Source of the DNA: Hyphomicrobiales bacterium
GTDB lineage: Bacteria > Pseudomonadota > Alphaproteobacteria > Rhizobiales > Rhizobiaceae
NCBI GenBank assembly: GCA_900470285.1
Contig: UCAG01000005.1
Span: 124,001 to 188,000 of the forward strand
Direction: 5' to 3'
Length of the DNA: 64,000 nt
Shown: one piece after another, positions 60,642-64,000 of the stretch
How positions within the stretch are numbered: the first letter of the stretch is position 1
Layout of the letters: every line of letters starts with the position of its first letter
The notes under the pieces: model-generated
What the model was told of the DNA's origin: nothing
Database searches by the model: none
What the model saw: the letters and a program-made list of their open reading frames with translations, nothing else
Position numbers and translations under genes: made by a program

Positions 60642-62840
60642 ATGGATAATAGCGACGATCTTTTTTCGAATATTCTCAGCAATGCACGCGGACGTCAGGC
60701 GATACAGTCTGAATCTCCGGTCAGTGTTGCCGAAACTGTTTCGTCCCCTCTTGAGCCTGCACCTGTTGCAGAACCAGCAACAGAGTTACGCCCTGCGTCT
60801 GTCGCGAAACCTGCTGTCGTTGAGCCTGCTTCAAAGCCTGCAGCAGAGCTTCGCCCTGCTGATTCAAAATCAGTCGCAGAGCTTCGCCCTGCTCCGGCAA
60901 ACTCCGATGGCAGCGATTATAATGCCTCCGCCATTCGTGTTCTTGAAGGGCTGGAGCCGGTACGTTTGCGTCCGGGCATGTATATCGGCGGTACCGATGA
61001 AAAAGCACTGCACCACTTGTTTGCCGAAGTCATCGACAATGCGATGGACGAAGCAGTTGCCGGTCATGCCAATTTCATTGATGTTAATCTCGATGCAGAA
61101 GGCTTCCTGACCGTCAGTGATAATGGTCGCGGTATTCCGGTTGAGATTCACCCGCAGGTGCCGGGCAAATCCACACTTGAAGTGATTATGACCAAGCTTC
61201 ATGCGGGCGGTAAATTTGACGGCAAGGCCTATGAAACCTCCGGCGGTCTGCACGGCGTTGGTGTTTCCGTGGTCAATGCACTGTCCGACCTGCTGGAAGT
61301 GGAAGTGGCGCGTGCCCGCCGTCTCTATCGTTTGCGTTTTTCGCGTGGCTTGCCGCTGGGCGATCTGGAAGAACTGGGAGAAGTGCATAACCGCCGCGGT
61401 ACGCGTGTGCGTTTCCATCCCGATCCGGATATTTTCGGTAAAAACGCGAAATTTGATCCTGAGCGCCTTTACCGTATGGCGCGCTCAAAAGCCTATCTGT
61501 TTGGTGGTGTTGAAATTCGCTGGTCCTGCGACCCGTCTTTGCTCGATCCGAAAAAAGGCATTCCGGAAAAAGCCGTTTTCCATTTTCCGGGTGGTCTGAA
61601 AGACTTCCTCGCTGCCTCGCTTGGTAAAGAATTTATGGTCACCAGAGAGATTTTCTCCGGTAAGACTGAAAAACAAGGTGGTCACGGTGCCGTTGAATGG
61701 GCGATTGCATGGTATGGCGGCGACAGCTTCGTTCATTCCTATTGTAACACTATTCCGACCGGCGAAGGCGGTACGCATGAGGCGGGGCTGCGTCTGGCGC
61801 TGACACGCGGCCTGAAAGCCTATGCGGAACTGACCAATAATAAACGCGCCTCAGTGATCACCACTGATGACGTGATGATCTCTGCCGCCGGTATGATGTC
61901 GGTTTTCATTCGCGAACCGGAATTTGTCGGCCAGACCAAGGATAAGCTGGCAACGGTTGAAGCGCAGCGCATCGTGGAAAATGCGATCCGCGATCCGTTT
62001 GACCATTGGCTGGCAGCCTCCCCGCAGGAAGCTTCCAAACTGCTCGACTGGGTGGTTGAGCGTGCGGAAGAGCGCCTGCGTCGCCGTCAGGAAAAAGAAA
62101 CCACTCGCAAGACTGCAACACGAAAATTGCGTCTGCCGGGCAAGCTGGCTGACTGCTCGCAGAATTCGGCCGCCGGTGCGGAATTGTTTATCGTTGAGGG
62201 TGACTCGGCGGGCGGCTCTGCCAAACAGGCGCGTAACCGCACCAATCAGGCGATTTTGCCGTTGCGTGGTAAAATTCTCAACGTGGCCAGTGCCGGACGC
62301 GACAAGCTGACAGCCAACCAGCAGATCGGTGATCTGGTGCAGGCACTCGGTTGCGGCACGCGCAAGAATTATCGTGAAGATGATCTGCGTTATGACCGCA
62401 TCATCATCATGACCGATGCTGACGTCGATGGTGCGCATATTGCTTCGCTGCTCATCACTTTCTTCTATCAGGAAATGCCGCATCTGATTACCGGCGGTCA
62501 TCTCTATCTTGCAGTGCCACCGCTTTACCGCCTCAGTCAGGGTGGTAAAGTTGCCTATGCCCGCGATGATGCGCATAAAGATGAGCTGATCCGCACTATG
62601 TTTACAGGCAAAGGCAAGATCGAAATCGGCCGCTTTAAGGGTCTTGGCGAAATGCGTGCTGACCAGCTTAAAGAAACGACTATGGATCCAAAGAAACGTA
62701 CTTTGCTGCGCGTGGATCTGATGGAAGATGAAAACGGCTCGACCAAATCTACGGTGGATGACCTGATGGGCACCAAGCCGGAAGCCCGCTTCCGCTTCAT
62801 TCAGGAAAATGCTGAATTCGTTCAGGAGCTGGATATTTAA
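60642..62840 (+). CDS. parE: DNA topoisomerase IV subunit B
   Basis: 732 residues. GHKL ATPase domain with the N box (EVIDNAMDEAVAG), G1 DNGRGIPV and G2 (ETSGGLHGVGVSVVNALS); transducer; TOPRIM with EGDSAGGSAKQARN (EGDSAGG) and MTDADVDGAHI (DxD). The C-terminal IGRFKGLGEM and TTMDPKKRTLLRV are typical of ParE. The first about 85 residues are a low-complexity Pro/Ala/Glu-rich extension containing three AELRPA/TELRPA copies. Decatenates chromosomes with ParC. Confidence 0.96.
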   Translation: MDNSDDLFSNILSNARGRQAIQSESPVSVAETVSSPLEPAPVAEPATELRPASVAKPAVVEPASKPAAELRPADSKSVAELRPAPANSDGSDYNASAIRVLEGLEPVRLRPGMYIGGTDEKALHHLFAEVIDNAMDEAVAGHANFIDVNLDAEGFLTVSDNGRGIPVEIHPQVPGKSTLEVIMTKLHAGGKFDGKAYETSGGLHGVGVSVVNALSDLLEVEVARARRLYRLRFSRGLPLGDLEELGEVHNRRGTRVRFHPDPDIFGKNAKFDPERLYRMARSKAYLFGGVEIRWSCDPSLLDPKKGIPEKAVFHFPGGLKDFLAASLGKEFMVTREIFSGKTEKQGGHGAVEWAIAWYGGDSFVHSYCNTIPTGEGGTHEAGLRLALTRGLKAYAELTNNKRASVITTDDVMISAAGMMSVFIREPEFVGQTKDKLATVEAQRIVENAIRDPFDHWLAASPQEASKLLDWVVERAEERLRRRQEKETTRKTATRKLRLPGKLADCSQNSAAGAELFIVEGDSAGGSAKQARNRTNQAILPLRGKILNVASAGRDKLTANQQIGDLVQALGCGTRKNYREDDLRYDRIIIMTDADVDGAHIASLLITFFYQEMPHLITGGHLYLAVPPLYRLSQGGKVAYARDDAHKDELIRTMFTGKGKIEIGRFKGLGEMRADQLKETTMDPKKRTLLRVDLMEDENGSTKSTVDDLMGTKPEARFRFIQENAEFVQELDI

Positions 62841-62895
62841 GGCTTTGGCCCAAGGCTTCGCCTTGTACATTAGCGATGATATCAGACATCATTCC

Positions 62896-63034
62896 AGAGC
62901 GGTTCCCGTTAATATTGAATCGTCAGAACCGCTCTATTGTTGTGCTTTTACGTGCATCTTGTTCCGGCCGAAACAGGACAAGAAGTCAGTCCGGCGAACT
63001 GATTTCCCTGCATAGGGGCTTCACATTTTTTGGA
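62896..63034. repeat. Dispersed intergenic repeat, copy B
   Basis: Begins AGAGCGGTTCCCGTTAATAT, has AGTCAGTCCGGCGAACTGAT and ends near CTTCACATTTTTTGG. It parallels copy A at 59099 segment by segment, and its first 40 nt resemble the reverse complement of 33177-33216. Confidence 0.75.
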
Positions 63035-63100
63035 AGTGCGCTCCAACTCTGGCATTATATCCTGATCAGAATTGCCAAGACCGTTCAACCGGAGCTGCCG

Positions 63101-63775
63101 ATGTGTGCCGCAAAAACTACAATCCGGACAATTGATGAACTCCGGCAACGACTTGAGTCTGAAGCGGCCAATAAAAGTGTTATAATCGCCGGAATATGCG
63201 GATTAGCAGGAGCCGGAAAAACTACTTTATGCCGGCAGCTCACAGCAATCTCAGGTTTCAATATTGTACATCTGAGCTGTGACCGCTTCTCTTCACACAG
63301 CTATGCTGACCGTCAGGCAAGCATTGAGAGTGCCTATGCCTCCGGTATAACAGAACATATCGCCTTTGCTGAAAATCCGCAGAACTGGTATGCCCATGAC
63401 GATATTGTCACTGCCATCCATGGCTTAAGAGCAAACGGATATTATAGCTATAATCGCGCATGGAACGGGAAAACTGGCGATCTGGACGGGCATTACAATA
63501 TTGCTTTGTCTGAAAATACTCCGTCCATTGTGTTATGTGATGGTATTTATCTTCTTCATGAGCCGGTCAGAACTGCTTTAGACCTTACCATTCTGGTTGA
63601 TGCTCCGGTTGAAGTTACCGTGCAGCGCGGACACAAGCGATCCAACGGCAATACGGATCACTTTATGTCTATGGAACGCCTCAGGCAGGCATATACTATG
63701 CCGTATTTTGAGGCACTCTCAGGTCATGCCGATATTCTGTTTCAACCGGAATCTGCTCCATCTGGCTGCGTTTAA
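63101..63775 (+). CDS. P-loop kinase, uridine kinase-like
   Basis: 224 residues from ATG 63101 (GGAG 6 nt upstream); the longer in-frame region overlaps repeat copy B and is excluded. Walker A GLAGAGKTTLCRQL at about 36-49 and a Walker B-like aspartate (SIVLCDGIYLL). The layout, including HLSCDRFSSHSYADR and the Asp after it, matches uridine kinase/phosphoribulokinase-type proteins. Substrate cannot be fixed. Confidence 0.85.
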   Translation: MCAAKTTIRTIDELRQRLESEAANKSVIIAGICGLAGAGKTTLCRQLTAISGFNIVHLSCDRFSSHSYADRQASIESAYASGITEHIAFAENPQNWYAHDDIVTAIHGLRANGYYSYNRAWNGKTGDLDGHYNIALSENTPSIVLCDGIYLLHEPVRTALDLTILVDAPVEVTVQRGHKRSNGNTDHFMSMERLRQAYTMPYFEALSGHADILFQPESAPSGCV

Positions 63776-63795
63776 GCACCCTGCGTGAAAGCGGA

Positions 63796-64000
63796 TCAAT
63801 AATCATCCAGATCAGGAATGCGGCCAAAAGCGATTTTTCCGCCAATATAAGAGCCGGGAGCAATGGATGGCCCGAGACTCAGTACATCCGAACCGAATTG
63901 CTTGCGCACGCGGTCAAGCGTATCTGAAACCTGTTCCCAGCGCTGCTGACGCTGTTTGTCTTGCGACTCTTCAAACAGGTCATGACTGTCGACCACCTCA
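63796..64000 (-). CDS. dinB: DNA polymerase IV, C-terminal end (cut by window edge)
   Basis: The frame is open from the window edge to the stop at 63796. The translated tail (DLFEESQDKQRQQRWEQVSDTLDRVRKQFGSDVLSLGP) and the final IGGKIAFGRIPDLDDY match the extreme C terminus of Rhizobiales DinB proteins as I remember them. Only the last about 65 residues lie in the window, so the catalytic domain is not visible. Converges on the kinase gene. Confidence 0.75.
   Translation of the reverse strand, partial: EVVDSHDLFEESQDKQRQQRWEQVSDTLDRVRKQFGSDVLSLGPSIAPGSYIGGKIAFGRIPDLDDY

Noticed and set aside
61851-62870. 339-codon minus-strand frame
   Set aside because: Antisense to parE; no recognisable motif and no ribosome site.
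62876-63100. 75-residue N-terminal extension of the P-loop kinase
   Set aside because: It is encoded by repeat copy B; ATG 63101 has its own ribosome site.
1-64000. CRISPR arrays, rRNA genes and insertion-sequence transposases
   Set aside because: I found no regularly spaced repeats, rRNA motifs or transposase frames anywhere in the window.

Overview
The window comes from a Brucellaceae-type alphaproteobacterium (order Hyphomicrobiales). The evidence is an Omp25/Omp31-family porin, a phosphatidylcholine synthase, the rhizobial iron regulator RirA next to a heme-uptake (hmu/bhu) locus, Irr-type control motifs, and chromosomal genes such as thrS, folE-hisI, lipB and parE. Base composition looks close to 50% G+C by eye, lower than expected for Brucella or Ochrobactrum, so a relative such as Pseudochrobactrum is my best guess (inference, not tested).

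Layout. 1-15.7 kb is chromosomal: adenine deaminase (cut by the left edge), an SDR protein, tRNA-Leu(UAA), a luciferase-like flavoprotein, a histidine phosphatase, a VWA protein, a membrane protein with a papain-like tail, an alpha/beta hydrolase with a divergent LysR regulator, an eptA / response regulator / histidine kinase operon for lipid A modification, and an ECF sigma / DUF4142 / cupredoxin operon. 15.7-31.7 kb is accessory DNA stacked on tRNA-Ser(UGA). Island 1 (15.7-20.2 kb) holds an AlpA-like protein with a frameshifted tail, a very AT-rich pair of genes (a HEPN-like protein and a GHKL ATPase), and a tyrosine integrase inactivated by one in-frame TGA. Island 2 (20218-31656) is flanked by perfect 18-bp direct repeats, one of them the 3' end of tRNA-Ser. 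It carries terminase, portal, a protease-capsid fusion, a gpW-like connector and an intact integrase, with no tail, lysis or polymerase genes. It looks like a capsid-forming phage satellite and has a small AT-rich cargo cassette inserted between terL and the portal gene.

31.7-41.4 kb is an iron-homeostasis block: ybaK, rirA, hmuVUTS, the divergent TonB-dependent heme receptor, and bfd-bfr. It contains a candidate RirA operator between hmuS and the receptor gene and Irr-box (ICE) motifs upstream of rirA and bfd-bfr. 42-46.8 kb is a BMP-family (nucleoside-type) ABC transporter. 46.9-64 kb is housekeeping: quinone oxidoreductase, pcs, a UbiH-like hydroxylase with hspQ, thrS, yidD, an Fe-S scaffold, folE-hisI, the Omp25-like porin, a patatin, tRNA-Leu(GAG), lipB, an EamA transporter, parE, a P-loop kinase, and the C-terminus of DNA polymerase IV at the right edge.

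The two most interesting objects are the tail-less packaging element of island 2 and the GHKL ATPase + HEPN-like pair of island 1, a candidate two-gene defence system. Palindromic dispersed repeats lie in several intergenic gaps (around 4.3, 33.1, 59.1 and 62.9 kb).
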